From a virus: a stretch of 34,969 nucleotides of DNA. Positions 16,115 through 24,358 of the stretch are shown here, in pieces. The DNA lies in IMG/VR virus record IMGVR_UViG_3300048904_000049, positions 1 through 34,969 of that record, one strand, 5' to 3'. The first letter of the stretch is position 1. Each line of letters starts with the position of its first letter. Both the position numbers and the translations under genes were made by a program. Below the pieces are notes generated by a model. That model was not told the DNA's origin. It saw nothing but the letters and a program-made list of their open reading frames with translations, and did not search any database.

Positions 16115-16545
16115 TAAATCGGTGCGCCTATGATGGTTTCCCAGGTGATCGAAAACTTACGCGGCTGCAATACTTTCTTCGCGTCTGCGATCGGCATATA
16201 GCTCGTCAGGATGCCGTTGGTCATGACGAACGACTTGCTGACACTAGGCAATCTGACGATGCCGCTACAGAAAAACACTTCTTTCGCGGCCTGTTGCGAT
16301 GCCTGCCAGATGTCGAAGATCAGGTTGGATGCGCTGTCAGCCTGCAAGGAAATGTTCTGGCGGATCGGAACGGGCGTATAGCCAGCCGACAGCTTTCCGT
16401 CGACGCCCATCAGGACTTCGGCCGGCGTGATCGCTTCGGTATCGAAGACGTCGTCAGCAGCAAAGCCTTGCAACTGTTGGGGCACGGGAAACAGGCCGGT
16501 AACCGCCAGCATGAACACTGCGTTAGCAGAGGTAATCGTGGACAT
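16114..16545 (-). CDS. Tail tube protein (DUF3277-like)
   Basis: This 143-residue beta-rich protein has segments typical of the family: ANAVFMLAVTGLFPVPQQLQ, ADDVFDTEAITPAEVLMGVD, GYTPVPIRQNISLQADSASN and a final PRKFSITWETIIGAPI. Tube subunits stack as hexamers around the tape measure and give the inner tail channel. It follows the sheath gene as in other contractile phages, separated from it by a terminator hairpin, and its stop overlaps the chaperone start. No unusual features. Confidence 0.88.
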   Translation of the reverse strand: MSTITSANAVFMLAVTGLFPVPQQLQGFAADDVFDTEAITPAEVLMGVDGKLSAGYTPVPIRQNISLQADSASNLIFDIWQASQQAAKEVFFCSGIVRLPSVSKSFVMTNGILTSYMPIADAKKVLQPRKFSITWETIIGAPI

Positions 16546-16554
16546 TCAATGCTC

Positions 16555-16581
16555 CAAAACAAAAACCCGCCGAAGCGGGTT
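16555..16581 (-). terminator. Intrinsic terminator between sheath and tube genes
   Basis: On the minus strand AACCCGC/GCGGGTT closed by TTCG is followed by TTTGTTTTGG. It may attenuate transcription between sheath and tube, or stabilise the sheath mRNA 3' end. Confidence 0.8.
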
Positions 16582-16602
16582 CTGTTGATTTAGTGAGGTC
16601 GG

Positions 16603-18123
16603 TTACTGGACTACGATGCTTGCGAGATTCAACTGCTGAACTGCGCCACCGTCCATGTACCAGAGGGTCATCGGAGGAGATTGGCGGGCGCCGCGGACCT
16701 GGGCCGTCGCAGCCCGGATCTGCAGATACCAGCCGCGCGAGCTCAGCGTCGAGTCGATCGCGATGCCGGCTGCGTTGTTAACCTCTGCGATCTGCAGGGC
16801 AGACAGCGGAACGCCGGCGCGGATTGAGCCGAAGTTCAGCGCCGCATTGATCGGATCGGCGCACGCCGCAGAAATCAGCGCATAACCGGAGTCGTTGTAT
16901 GGGACCGACGTCACCTGCGTGAGTAGCGTCATCAGCGCCAACTGGAGAGCGTTGTTCATCCAGATTTCGTTGATGTACTCATCGAGCCACGTGAACTTGC
17001 CGCCTACCGAGCCGTTATAGAAGAACGTGAAGCCCTGATTGGCAGTCGCATACGCGCCGTAGAACGAATAACCGTTCGCAATCAGCGTGTTGCCGGTCGT
17101 CTGATCGGTTACCACTGCCGACAGACCGCTTTGTGACTTGAACGCGAATGTGATACGACCATTCGTGCGCGTGAAGTCGATGGAGGCGATCGAGCCGAGA
17201 ATGAAGGCGGCGATCGGCGGGAGCATCGCAGCAAGCGTTGAGCCAACTGCGGCTGCAGCGGCTGCATTGCCGCTGATCGGCACCGAGCCAGAATACGAGT
17301 TCGCGATTACTTGCGCGCCGAAACAGGTCGTGTTGCCCGGAACGATCGCGTTCGAATCTGTATCCCAGCAGATGTACGCGTAGCGGTTGTTCGTGCCGGC
17401 GGTCCAGGTTGCGAACGAAACCTTGTCGGCAAGTACCGGCTCGAACACCGTCATGAACGCTGCCCAGTTCTGGGTCAGCAAAGTGATTGCGTTCATCGCG
17501 CCAGCAGGCGTCGCAGCAACTGCGCCCTGCGAAAGCACTGCGCCCGTCGCGGACGTCAGATTCAAGCCCGCCGACAGAGTGCCGGTCGCAAACGTCATCG
17601 TGGAGGTCGCGCCCGTCGTCGTGGACGTGAACACGAACGCCGAAAGCTGGCTGTTGTACGTCACGGTCGGGCCAGTAGTGAAAGCCGCCGCGATGATCGT
17701 GGCCGCGTTCGAAAAGCTGGTCGCTGACGACAGGTTGATATTGCTCGAGGTCTTGACCGTGCCATCAACCGTGATCGTCAGAACGCCCGACAGCGCTTGC
17801 AACTGCGTAAGCGTCAGCGATGCCAGCGAACCGCTACGCAGATATGCGCTAACGGGTGCAGTCGGGTACTGATAGAACAGCAGATTGCCGGGCTTCTGGG
17901 TCGAGTTGTCGAACCCGTTGAAATAGTTCTGCGCCAGACTGGCTTCGGTCGAGAGGGCGCCGAAGAAGTTGGCGACAGCGGTATAGCTGGCAAACGGCTG
18001 AACGGTGCCGATGGGAATCGACGCGTTGGTCGTCAGCATGAGTCCATTGAGGACAAGCGCAGACCCGCCGGCAGATATAACGCCAGGATTTACGCTAACT
18101 ATCGCCGAGGCGGGAATCGTCAT
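16603..18123 (-). CDS. Contractile tail sheath protein (DUF3383-like)
   Basis: This 506-residue protein begins [20 protein letters not shown] with [20 protein letters not shown], the family's usual N-terminus. A central inserted beta domain ([37 protein letters not shown]) is typical of DUF3383 sheaths. The C-terminal assembly domain includes [40 protein letters not shown] and ends [20 protein letters not shown]. It forms the contracting outer tube. A terminator-like hairpin lies on each side, so sheath mRNA may accumulate as a discrete species. Confidence 0.92.
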   Translation of the reverse strand: MTIPASAIVSVNPGVISAGGSALVLNGLMLTTNASIPIGTVQPFASYTAVANFFGALSTEASLAQNYFNGFDNSTQKPGNLLFYQYPTAPVSAYLRSGSLASLTLTQLQALSGVLTITVDGTVKTSSNINLSSATSFSNAATIIAAAFTTGPTVTYNSQLSAFVFTSTTTGATSTMTFATGTLSAGLNLTSATGAVLSQGAVAATPAGAMNAITLLTQNWAAFMTVFEPVLADKVSFATWTAGTNNRYAYICWDTDSNAIVPGNTTCFGAQVIANSYSGSVPISGNAAAAAAVGSTLAAMLPPIAAFILGSIASIDFTRTNGRITFAFKSQSGLSAVVTDQTTGNTLIANGYSFYGAYATANQGFTFFYNGSVGGKFTWLDEYINEIWMNNALQLALMTLLTQVTSVPYNDSGYALISAACADPINAALNFGSIRAGVPLSALQIAEVNNAAGIAIDSTLSSRGWYLQIRAATAQVRGARQSPPMTLWYMDGGAVQQLNLASIVVQ

Positions 18124-18137
18124 TTTTGCTCCACAAA

Positions 18138-18161
18138 TGAAAAAGCCCGCGCGCGGCGGGC
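18138..18161 (-). terminator. Intrinsic terminator before the sheath gene
   Basis: On the minus strand GCCCGC/GCGGGC with a CGCGC loop is followed by TTTTTCATTT, between the neck/terminator gene and the sheath. Confidence 0.8.
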
Positions 18162-18186
18162 CTCGAAAACGAAAGGGGGACTGCTT

Positions 18187-18909
18187 TTAAGCGGGATACG
18201 TCACATCGACGTTGGTGAGACCTATGCTCAATACGGCGGCGAATTGCTGGGGCACAGTGATGATGGGGTTGCACTGCATGACGACATCGATGACGTATCG
18301 CTCTTCGATCTGCTGCTCTCCATTGAGAAATGGAACCTGATGTGCGTTATCCGCATAGAGCGGCTGCACATCGAAGCCAGAAGAGAGAAAAGACTGCACC
18401 GCGTAATCGTCGCGGAATGTCGTCGTTATGATCGCGGCATTGTCCCCGGAGGCCGGCCCGTGCACGTCAAGCTGGATAGTCACCTTGGTAGGCTGAAGCA
18501 AGGATTTACCGCCGCATGCCAATGTTTCACTTGAGACAGTCTGTGATGGGCTGACGGTGTATGTCCCGACACCGCCGCTTCCTGTGCCCAATGCGGTGAT
18601 CGTCGTGTTCGCAGCGACGTTGGTTCCAAACAGTGTCGCGCCAGGGCTGATGGTGCCGAGGCTCATCGCTGTGACGGTCAAGGTGGTTCCGATTATGGAG
18701 CCAGTAAAGGCGCAGTCCTGGAACGTATCGACGTTTGTGCTGAGACGATCGCGCAACATCGGCGTCATCGTGACGAAATTGGCACCTTGTGGCTCAGGCA
18801 CCCGATTGTCCTGCCCGCGGATTACTTCCGTTCCGGCCGGCAAGACAGATAGCAGGTAAGTGCGCAGCGCCGTTAGCGTCTGCACTTCGGTGAGGCTGAT
18901 AGATGGCAT
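18187..18909 (-). CDS. Tail terminator / neck protein (gp12-like) with inserted Gly-Thr domain
   Basis: This 240-residue protein starts [20 protein letters not shown] with [20 protein letters not shown], the usual start of phage neck/tail terminator proteins. After a roughly 65-residue insertion it resumes [20 protein letters not shown] and [20 protein letters not shown], and ends with [11 protein letters not shown] and a VPQQFAAVL segment. The inserted part (residues 67-132, [18 protein letters not shown] ... [18 protein letters not shown]) is the domain shared with baseplate J and the cement-like protein. The core probably caps the tube or sheath at the head-proximal end; position directly before the sheath supports this. 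Confidence 0.82.
   Translation of the reverse strand: MPSISLTEVQTLTALRTYLLSVLPAGTEVIRGQDNRVPEPQGANFVTMTPMLRDRLSTNVDTFQDCAFTGSIIGTTLTVTAMSLGTISPGATLFGTNVAANTTITALGTGSGGVGTYTVSPSQTVSSETLACGGKSLLQPTKVTIQLDVHGPASGDNAAIITTTFRDDYAVQSFLSSGFDVQPLYADNAHQVPFLNGEQQIEERYVIDVVMQCNPIITVPQQFAAVLSIGLTNVDVTYPA
18514..18711 (-). repeat. Gly-Thr beta domain, copy in neck/terminator protein
   Basis: This encodes residues about 67-132 of the neck protein. It has the same strand order and the [20 protein letters not shown] signature as the copies in baseplate J and the cement-like protein. Confidence 0.88.
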
Positions 18910-18910
18910 G

Positions 18911-19294
18911 TCAAGAACCGTTCTGTTTTACTACAGCCACCTTGGTCCAGCCATCCTGGAAGCCCCAGTTCTCCAGCACACAAACGATGAGCCAGACCGA
19001 CCCATCGCCCAGCGTGACTAGATCGCCACCTCGTCCATCGGGGCGCGCGATACCTTCCCATGTGCCATTGATGTACATCGCCCGCTTTTCGCCGTTGATG
19101 TTCAAACCATCGACCTGCACCAGATCGCGGTATGTCATCGCCTGCATCTGCACCTGCACACTGACGGGCGACGCATACGCCGGCTGACGGTCGCCGTCTG
19201 GACTCGTCGCGTACCCTTGGGAAGCCTGGATAGAGGCTGTTACCCAAGGATTGACTGCGGCGACGTAGTTGCCGACGATTCCGGAGAGGTTCAT
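18911..19294 (-). CDS. Head-tail joining protein, unassigned (stopper-like position)
   Basis: This 127-residue protein ends one base before the neck gene start. It begins [20 protein letters not shown] and has [40 protein letters not shown] and a final [20 protein letters not shown]. The Q-x-x-x-YxDLxQ-x-xxLNxxGxxR pattern is seen in small proteins between connector and tail terminator genes of DUF3383-type phages, often annotated hypothetical or stopper. The position suggests a head-completion/stopper role. No membrane or enzyme motifs. Confidence 0.78.
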   Translation of the reverse strand: MNLSGIVGNYVAAVNPWVTASIQASQGYATSPDGDRQPAYASPVSVQVQMQAMTYRDLVQVDGLNINGEKRAMYINGTWEGIARPDGRGGDLVTLGDGSVWLIVCVLENWGFQDGWTKVAVVKQNGS

Positions 19295-19298
19295 AGCA

Positions 19299-19928
19299 TC
19301 AGTTATTGAACGCGATGTCGAAAAGTTGACCGACCACGTCGTTAGCTGCGCCCGTCGTCGGGCTCGCGCCCGTGATGGTGATGTTGATCACGCCGTTTTC
19401 CGCGGCGGTCAGCAGCGTTGGGGCGGCCGTGCCAAGGTGCGTAGCGCCAGCCACAACCTGGGCGTTTGTACCGATCTGCGTGTTGGAGCCGTTGGCACCG
19501 TACTTCTGGATCTGGACAGTCGCTGTCCATCCGCCACCGTTGGTCGTTGCGACGCCAGAGTCGGCGATCAACGTGCCGCCAGCCACAGCAGCGCCCACGG
19601 TTTGCGTCGTGGTGCCCCACCAGATCTTGATGCGCTTGTTGTTCGCAGTCGATGCAAACTTGCCAGCAGCGGTGACTGTGATCTGTCGTCCTGCGGCATC
19701 CATCGCATTGGCGGGAAGCGCGTACGTGAACAGCACATCATCAGTCGTGTCTGCGCCATTTCCCAGGCCGGCGGCGCTGACCTGTACGCTCGCATTGCCG
19801 CAGCTACGGACGAATCCTGGCGTTGCAGCCGATCCACCCTGGATAGCGCCAGACGAGAGAGCGGTGCCATTCGAAGAAAACGGCAACTGCACGTCGCCAA
19901 GTGAAGAACTAAAAACGGGGATGCCCAT
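19299..19928 (-). CDS. Beta-rich virion protein (decoration/jelly-roll type)
   Basis: This 209-residue protein starts GIPVFSSSLGDVQLPFSSNG. A sandwich of Thr/Ala/Gly-rich strands follows: SVQVSAAGLGNGADTTDDVL, FTYALPANAMDAAGRQITVT, KRIKIWWGTTTQTVGAAVAG and VINITITGASPTTGAAND, ending QLFDIAFNN. The pattern (LxxGxDTTDDxLFxYxLPAN, then W-rich strand) recurs in viral structural proteins of unknown name, possibly a jelly-roll decoration or neck whisker. It lies among connector genes. I do not recognise an exact family. Confidence 0.7.
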   Translation of the reverse strand: MGIPVFSSSLGDVQLPFSSNGTALSSGAIQGGSAATPGFVRSCGNASVQVSAAGLGNGADTTDDVLFTYALPANAMDAAGRQITVTAAGKFASTANNKRIKIWWGTTTQTVGAAVAGGTLIADSGVATTNGGGWTATVQIQKYGANGSNTQIGTNAQVVAGATHLGTAAPTLLTAAENGVINITITGASPTTGAANDVVGQLFDIAFNN

Positions 19929-19942
19929 GAGGTGGATGCTCC

Positions 19943-20527
19943 TTAAGATTCGTTGACTTCGGAATCGACGCTGTTCTGCATGTGAGCGGAATCGACTAGA
20001 GGCTTGTCAAACCCCTTCTTTGCAACAGTCGATTTGGCATTCGACGGATCGCTGAAATCTCGGATTGACTCCTGCAACTGGTCGGCGACATGCTTGCCAA
20101 GCCTACCCAGCGCAACTGCTGAGTCGTAGTCGGCGGCCTTGATGATCTTGCCAAGATCGGCCGGCCATTCGCCCTTGTGCTTCGCAATCATCCCGCGGAA
20201 GAATGGTCGCGCTGGAATATCGATCGTGTATTCCTCGACGTGATGCGTGGTCGAGAAGTTTGCCTTGTCGGCCTTCACGAACTGACCATTCTTGTTGAAC
20301 GTGCCGTCAGCCTTGATGCTTCGGTTGATCGTCACGTCATGCGCGGGCACAGTCGCAGTCCCGCCGTACTCGTTGATGGCCGCGATCTGAGCGACTGGCG
20401 TGCCATCCGGATAGGTAGCACCCTCAAGAAAGCCGACATTGACCGTATTAGCCTTGCCGACCTTCTCGGCGATCTCGCGTAACTTCGCCTCTAGCGCGGC
20501 CCCGCCGGAGAATGTCTGCGTTGCCAT
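19943..20527 (-). CDS. HK97 gp10-like / virion morphogenesis tail-completion protein
   Basis: This 194-residue protein shows the family pattern VNVGFLEGATYPDGTPVAQI with AAINEYGG, a variable middle, then EYTIDIPARPFFRGMIAKHK and the C-terminal helix DSAVALGRLGKHVADQLQES. The IPARPFxR block followed by a W and a long helix is characteristic of gp10/gpG-type head-tail or tail-completion proteins that sit under the portal. Its ATG shares a base with the stop of the DUF4054-like gene. It ends with DSAHMQNSVDSEV. Confidence 0.82.
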   Translation of the reverse strand: MATQTFSGGAALEAKLREIAEKVGKANTVNVGFLEGATYPDGTPVAQIAAINEYGGTATVPAHDVTINRSIKADGTFNKNGQFVKADKANFSTTHHVEEYTIDIPARPFFRGMIAKHKGEWPADLGKIIKAADYDSAVALGRLGKHVADQLQESIRDFSDPSNAKSTVAKKGFDKPLVDSAHMQNSVDSEVNES

Positions 20528-20973
20528 CAGTGACGACCAAAAGGTGAGTACGGGTCCATGTTGCGTTCGTGGCCGTGGACATACCGGAAGGTCCGGAACT
20601 GAGCCATCGCCTGCCAGGCCGCTGCGCCGTACTTAGTTTGCGTAAACCACGCCATGGAGCCGGGCACTTGCGTTGCGTATTCGGTCTGAACCGACACGCT
20701 GCCCTGCGTCGCGTTGCTGATCCGCCCGACCAGCGGTGAGGATGGCTGGAAATTGAGCGGAGCATTCAGCGCGGCAATGTGCGCCGTCACCATGTTCAAA
20801 ATCATGTACCGCTGGCCGCCTACGCTGTCATCCGTAATCGGGCTGCATGCCGTGTTGTCGACGTATAGGGTCGCCTCAGAAAAATAGGCGGCTGCCAATG
20901 GCTGCGCTACATAGGTGGCAAGCTCAGGGTAGCGAGTGCTCCAGCCGGCGTAATCAAACACCACGGCAGCCAT
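20527..20973 (-). CDS. Head-tail adaptor, DUF4054-like
   Basis: This 148-residue, mainly helical protein starts VVFDYAGWSTRYPELATYVA with YFSEATLYVDNTACSPITDD, then GGQRYMILNMVTAHIAALNA and RISNATQGSVSVQTEYATQV. The FxxRYPEF-like start, the helix ending in NMVTAHIAAL and the GRISNATEGSVS strand are the hallmarks of DUF4054 connectors that bind the portal clip. It stops at the gp10-like start. The gene order portal...capsid, adaptor, gp10-like, stopper, terminator is canonical. Confidence 0.87.
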   Translation of the reverse strand: MAAVVFDYAGWSTRYPELATYVAQPLAAAYFSEATLYVDNTACSPITDDSVGGQRYMILNMVTAHIAALNAPLNFQPSSPLVGRISNATQGSVSVQTEYATQVPGSMAWFTQTKYGAAAWQAMAQFRTFRYVHGHERNMDPYSPFGRH

Positions 20974-20975
20974 GA

Positions 20976-21401
20976 TCAGCTCTTCGGCGACAGGTCGGAC
21001 TTCTGGATACCCTTCGGCAGCTTGGCCGGGTCCAGGCGCTCAAGACCGGATTTCACAGTCTTCTTGTCCTTCGCTTCAGCTTCCGCGTTAACGGGCTTTT
21101 CGTGCGCGAAGATCAGGCCATTTCTGACCGCGTCGAGTTCCTGATTCTGGGTGAGCCACGCATCCCAGAAATCCTTGTCGACGTTCGGTGTCAGAGCGAA
21201 GCCGCCGATGATCGGGGCATTCGGTGCCATGTTTTGTGCGTGCGACCAGCCCTTGAGGGTGATGCGGTGGGGGCGTTCGCGCGCAACCTTGACGGCGCGG
21301 TATCCGCCACCCATGACGGGCTCTTGCGTTTCGACCATGTCGAACACGCGCAGGACGAGGCCAGCGGGCAGCTTGCAGGCAACAGTTACGGTTCCAGCCA
21401 T
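20976..21401 (-). CDS. Conserved phage protein after the capsid gene, function unknown
   Basis: The start is at the ATG at 21401 (GTVTVACKLPAGLVLRVFDM) with GGAG upstream; the open frame extends further but crosses a terminator. The 141-residue product begins with a beta segment, then RERPHRITLKGWSHAQNMAP, FALTPNVDKDFWDAWLTQNQ and a Lys-rich tail (AEAKDKKTVKSGLERLDPAK). The pattern DxxFWxxWLxQN followed by a GLERLDP element recurs in proteins found just after phage capsid genes; the function is not known to me. A decoration or capsid-associated role is only a guess. Confidence 0.78.
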   Translation of the reverse strand: MAGTVTVACKLPAGLVLRVFDMVETQEPVMGGGYRAVKVARERPHRITLKGWSHAQNMAPNAPIIGGFALTPNVDKDFWDAWLTQNQELDAVRNGLIFAHEKPVNAEAEAKDKKTVKSGLERLDPAKLPKGIQKSDLSPKS

Positions 21402-21425
21402 GTGACTTCTCCAGAAAGGTTCTTT

Positions 21426-21466
21426 TGAAAAAGAGAAAGGCACCCGGATTTCTCCAAGGTGCCCTT
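21426..21466 (-). terminator. Intrinsic terminator after the major capsid gene
   Basis: On the minus strand AAGGGCACC pairs with GGTGCCTTT (9 bp with one G-U) around a 13-base loop and is followed by CTCTTTTTC. A terminator after the capsid gene fits the high level of capsid mRNA expected. Confidence 0.75.
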
Positions 21467-21510
21467 CTTGAAAGGCCGCCGCGAGGCGACCCCTGGATTG
21501 CTTTGGTCGA

Positions 21511-22581
21511 TCAGACGCCAACCATCTGCGAGATCGCGAACGGCTGACGGATCACCGCGCCCCACGAGCCTTGCGTCATCTTCTGTTTGAACGACGACAG
21601 GTCGCGAACGATGACACCGCCGCGGAGCTTCTCATTGAACGCGCAATAGCCCGAATCCTGACCTTCGACTTCGTCGGCGATCAGTTGAACCACTTCGCCA
21701 GCGGCCGAACCTTGCGGGTTCTGCGTCGAAAGTGCGCCATACTGAACGGCAGTCTTCACCGTCAAGCCGGGGAAGTTCTTCTTGAGCAGGTCCGACACGT
21801 TCACATTGAACGAGTTCGTAGCCGTCAAAGCGACTTCCGAAACCGGCGACATGGCCAGCGTCATCTTCGACTTCTGGTCGATGTTGCCCGACGACTGAAT
21901 AACCAGCTGGACGAACAGCGCCTGAATGTCTGCGTAGACTTCGTTGGCCGTCGCATTGATGACGCCATTGTTGATCCACTTGACGCCGCCAGCGGCTTTC
22001 GTTGCCGGCGAAATCGGGGCGGTCAGGCTCGGATCGTTCAACAGGCCATAGTTCTGCAGGCCTTGCACGCCGTAGAAGTACGTCAGGTTCTGGAACTTGT
22101 TCAGGTTGATGATGGCCGACCGCTTGAGTTCAGCAGCCCAGCCAATCTTCGCCAGACCCGCACGTTCCATTTCCAGCTCGCCGTACTCGACGACGGTCTG
22201 GTACAGATACGCTTCGCGTTGCGGGAAGTTCGTGTTGGCACCCGACTTGCCATCCGCCGAGAAGTCGCCATAGCTCGACACCTCACCGGTATGTTCCACC
22301 ACCGGGAACATCGCGACTGCATCGACGAACGAACCCTTGCGGGCTTCACCGAAGATGTCGGCCGCTGCGTTCTTTGCGGTCAGGATGTTCAGGATGTCGG
22401 CGTCGACGAACGTCGTCAGGAACGACGGGATTCCGCTGTTGGGCGTCGTGACCAGGGCCGGCTGGGCGTCCATTGCCATCTGGAAATCGGACTTCCATTC
22501 CGGCTTGATAAAGTCCACCGCACCGGGGAAGGAAATCCCCCAGTCGCGCTCGAAAACAGCCAAATCTTGATTGCGTTGCAT
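21511..22581 (-). CDS. Major capsid protein (DUF2184-like)
   Basis: This 356-residue protein is short for an HK97-fold capsid without a delta domain. Family-type blocks are NQDLAVFERDWGISFPGAVD, FLTTFVDADILNILTAKNAA (N-arm region), GDFSADGKSGANTNFPQREA, ELEMERAGLAKIGWAAELKR, NKFQNLTYFYGVQGLQNYGL, SPVSEVALTATNSFNVNVSD and a terminal KQKMTQGSWGAVIRQPFAIS. The ERDxGxSFP..VDFIKPEW start and a Tyr-rich spine helix are typical of DUF2184. The protease/scaffold gene and cement-like gene immediately upstream match a head-assembly cluster. A terminator follows. Confidence 0.92.
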   Translation of the reverse strand: MQRNQDLAVFERDWGISFPGAVDFIKPEWKSDFQMAMDAQPALVTTPNSGIPSFLTTFVDADILNILTAKNAAADIFGEARKGSFVDAVAMFPVVEHTGEVSSYGDFSADGKSGANTNFPQREAYLYQTVVEYGELEMERAGLAKIGWAAELKRSAIINLNKFQNLTYFYGVQGLQNYGLLNDPSLTAPISPATKAAGGVKWINNGVINATANEVYADIQALFVQLVIQSSGNIDQKSKMTLAMSPVSEVALTATNSFNVNVSDLLKKNFPGLTVKTAVQYGALSTQNPQGSAAGEVVQLIADEVEGQDSGYCAFNEKLRGGVIVRDLSSFKQKMTQGSWGAVIRQPFAISQMVGV

Positions 22582-22596
22582 GATTGTTCCTTTGGC

Positions 22597-23496
22597 TTAG
22601 CCGAGGAGATACGTGGACATCTTGACGAGCTCGCCGGGTGCACCAACGGACAGAGCAACCCACTTCGTTTGCGTGCCGGCCGCGACAGTGATCGCGGTCG
22701 ACGATGCGGTCTGGCCGATGCTGACCGCATACGTTCCCGTACCGCCCGTGCCAGTGATGAAGCCCGAGATGAACGTGCCTGCGGTAACGCCCGAACCGCT
22801 GATCGGATCACCGACAGCCAGCGTGCCCGACGAAACGGCGGTCACCGTCATCGTGCCGCCCGAGCCCGTGATGGTCGTGCTCGCGACGTTCTGCGCGATG
22901 TTCACGATGTACGTGCCCGTACCGCCCGTTCCCGTGCCAAGCGCCAAGATCTGCGTGCCAGCGGCGACGCCGGTGCCCGTGATCGTCTGGCCGACTGTCA
23001 GGACGCCAGTCGTAACAGCCGAGATCGTCAGCGTCGTTCCCGAGATCGAGCCCGTGAACACGTTGGCCGCGATCGAACCCGTCACGCTTGCGCCCGTGAA
23101 GTTCGAACCAAACTGGACTGCGCCAGTCGAGTTGTTCGCGAAAGCAGCCTGACCAATCACCGAAGCCGAAGCGCCAGCGTTCTTGACCCAGAAGTCACCC
23201 GTGCTGAACAGCGTCATCTGCATGCCAGCCGGCACAACCATCGAGTTGTCGGCGAGGAACTGCGTGATCAGGGCTTGTTGACTGCGAGCCACGAAGCCGG
23301 TCGGCGCACCACCACCGAAGTTGCTTACGGTGCGGTTTTGCGCGTCAGCCCATGCGAAGAGGCCAACAGCACAGCCATTCGGGCCAGCCACGAAAGCACC
23401 CGGACCATTCACCACGCTCGCGCGCGGGTTGGTCGATGCGAAGTCGCCCGCGACACCAACGCCCGGCACGACATTAACTTGAGTAGGGAAACCCAT
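22597..23496 (-). CDS. Capsid cement-like protein carrying two Gly-Thr domains
   Basis: This 299-residue protein starts [20 protein letters not shown] with [20 protein letters not shown] and [20 protein letters not shown], then [20 protein letters not shown]. This is the usual form of phage structural cement (Gp24-like) proteins that bind between capsomers. Residues 147-210 and 211-270 are two consecutive copies of the domain also present in baseplate J and the neck protein. The chain then returns to a typical end ([20 protein letters not shown]). The gene lies 15 bases before the capsid gene. The extra domains would project from the capsid surface if the cement core is in its usual place. 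Confidence 0.85.
   Translation of the reverse strand: MGFPTQVNVVPGVGVAGDFASTNPRASVVNGPGAFVAGPNGCAVGLFAWADAQNRTVSNFGGGAPTGFVARSQQALITQFLADNSMVVPAGMQMTLFSTGDFWVKNAGASASVIGQAAFANNSTGAVQFGSNFTGASVTGSIAANVFTGSISGTTLTISAVTTGVLTVGQTITGTGVAAGTQILALGTGTGGTGTYIVNIAQNVASTTITGSGGTMTVTAVSSGTLAVGDPISGSGVTAGTFISGFITGTGGTGTYAVSIGQTASSTAITVAAGTQTKWVALSVGAPGELVKMSTYLLG
22687..23058 (-). repeat. Tandem pair of Gly-Thr beta domains in cement-like protein
   Basis: Two adjacent units encode residues about 147-210 and 211-270. Both show T-T--AV-SG-L-VG--I-G-GV-AGT-I followed by [17 protein letters not shown]. Similarity to the copies at 9778-9972 and 18514-18711 is also visible at the DNA level. Confidence 0.9.
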
Positions 23497-23506
23497 TTCT
23501 TACTCC

Positions 23507-24358
23507 TTAGACTTTGCGAACTTGGGCGTTGGGGAAGCGATCCGCGAAGCCTTGCGGACGGCTGTCGGCAGCAATACGCGGCTGCACGACGGTGCCCGGC
23601 TTCGGTTGGGCCTGGAGGATGGCGCGGAAGGCGCTCGGATGAACGTCCGAAATGTCGACGCCCATCGTCTCGAGCGCGGTCTTGTAAACCGTCTCGGCGC
23701 TGTCGGCGGCGATAGCCAGCTTGCCGACCCACGGTTGAACCGCAGTTTCGGCATCAGCGATATCGCGCATGCGCTTCACGGCTGCGGCTTCAGCGTTCTT
23801 GACGGCGGATTTAATCGCCGCATCCATTGCAGGCTTGCTTACCACGTCATCGTCCTTTTTCGGTGCGGCTGCGGTAGCCGGGGCAGCGGGAGCGCCCGCG
23901 GTCGGGGGAGGGGTATCCATTGCCGGCTTTTCTTCCGGCTTCGCTTCTGGCTTTTCTTCCTCGTCGCCAGCGATCTTCAGGCCGCGCAGCTTGCCTTCTA
24001 TGGCGCTGTAATCGTCGTCGCTGATCTTGCCTTTCAGCATCGAGCAGATTTCATCGACCGGGCTTGCATCCACTGCACCGACTTCCGGCGCCGCCATGTC
24101 GTCATCAAGACCAACGTTGTCGTCTGCGCTGTCCAGGCTGTCGAGCAGCGAGACCAGGCCTTCGAGGTCCGCATCTGCAGCCAGCTTCGGCTTGATCGCA
24201 GCGACGATGCCAGCTTTCTTGGTCAGCCAGTTCGCGGCCGTGATGCCGGCAAGGATGGGGTTAAGTTCCAACTTTGCATCGGCGGCCAGCTTCGGCTTGG
24301 CGGCCAGCAGGGCCCCCTTCGCCAGCGCTGCCTTCCGAGAAAGGGGCTTCTTGCTCAT
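23507..24358 (-). CDS. Putative separate scaffold from an internal start
   Basis: Inside the protease gene an in-frame ATG at 24358 (Met362, MSKKPLSRKAALAKG) is preceded by GGAGAAG and a six-base spacer, a much better ribosome site than that of the full gene. It would yield a 283-residue protein equal to the scaffold region. In lambda, Nu3 scaffold is likewise made from an internal start in the protease gene C, so this arrangement is plausible. The product would outnumber the protease fusion and be digested during maturation. This is inference from the ribosome site and domain boundary. Confidence 0.65.
   Translation of the reverse strand: MSKKPLSRKAALAKGALLAAKPKLAADAKLELNPILAGITAANWLTKKAGIVAAIKPKLAADADLEGLVSLLDSLDSADDNVGLDDDMAAPEVGAVDASPVDEICSMLKGKISDDDYSAIEGKLRGLKIAGDEEEKPEAKPEEKPAMDTPPPTAGAPAAPATAAAPKKDDDVVSKPAMDAAIKSAVKNAEAAAVKRMRDIADAETAVQPWVGKLAIAADSAETVYKTALETMGVDISDVHPSAFRAILQAQPKPGTVVQPRIAADSRPQGFADRFPNAQVRKV

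Noticed and set aside
21571-23715. 714-codon plus-strand frame opposite the capsid and cement genes
   Set aside because: Arg-rich antisense shadow of strongly biased codons; no motif or ribosome site.
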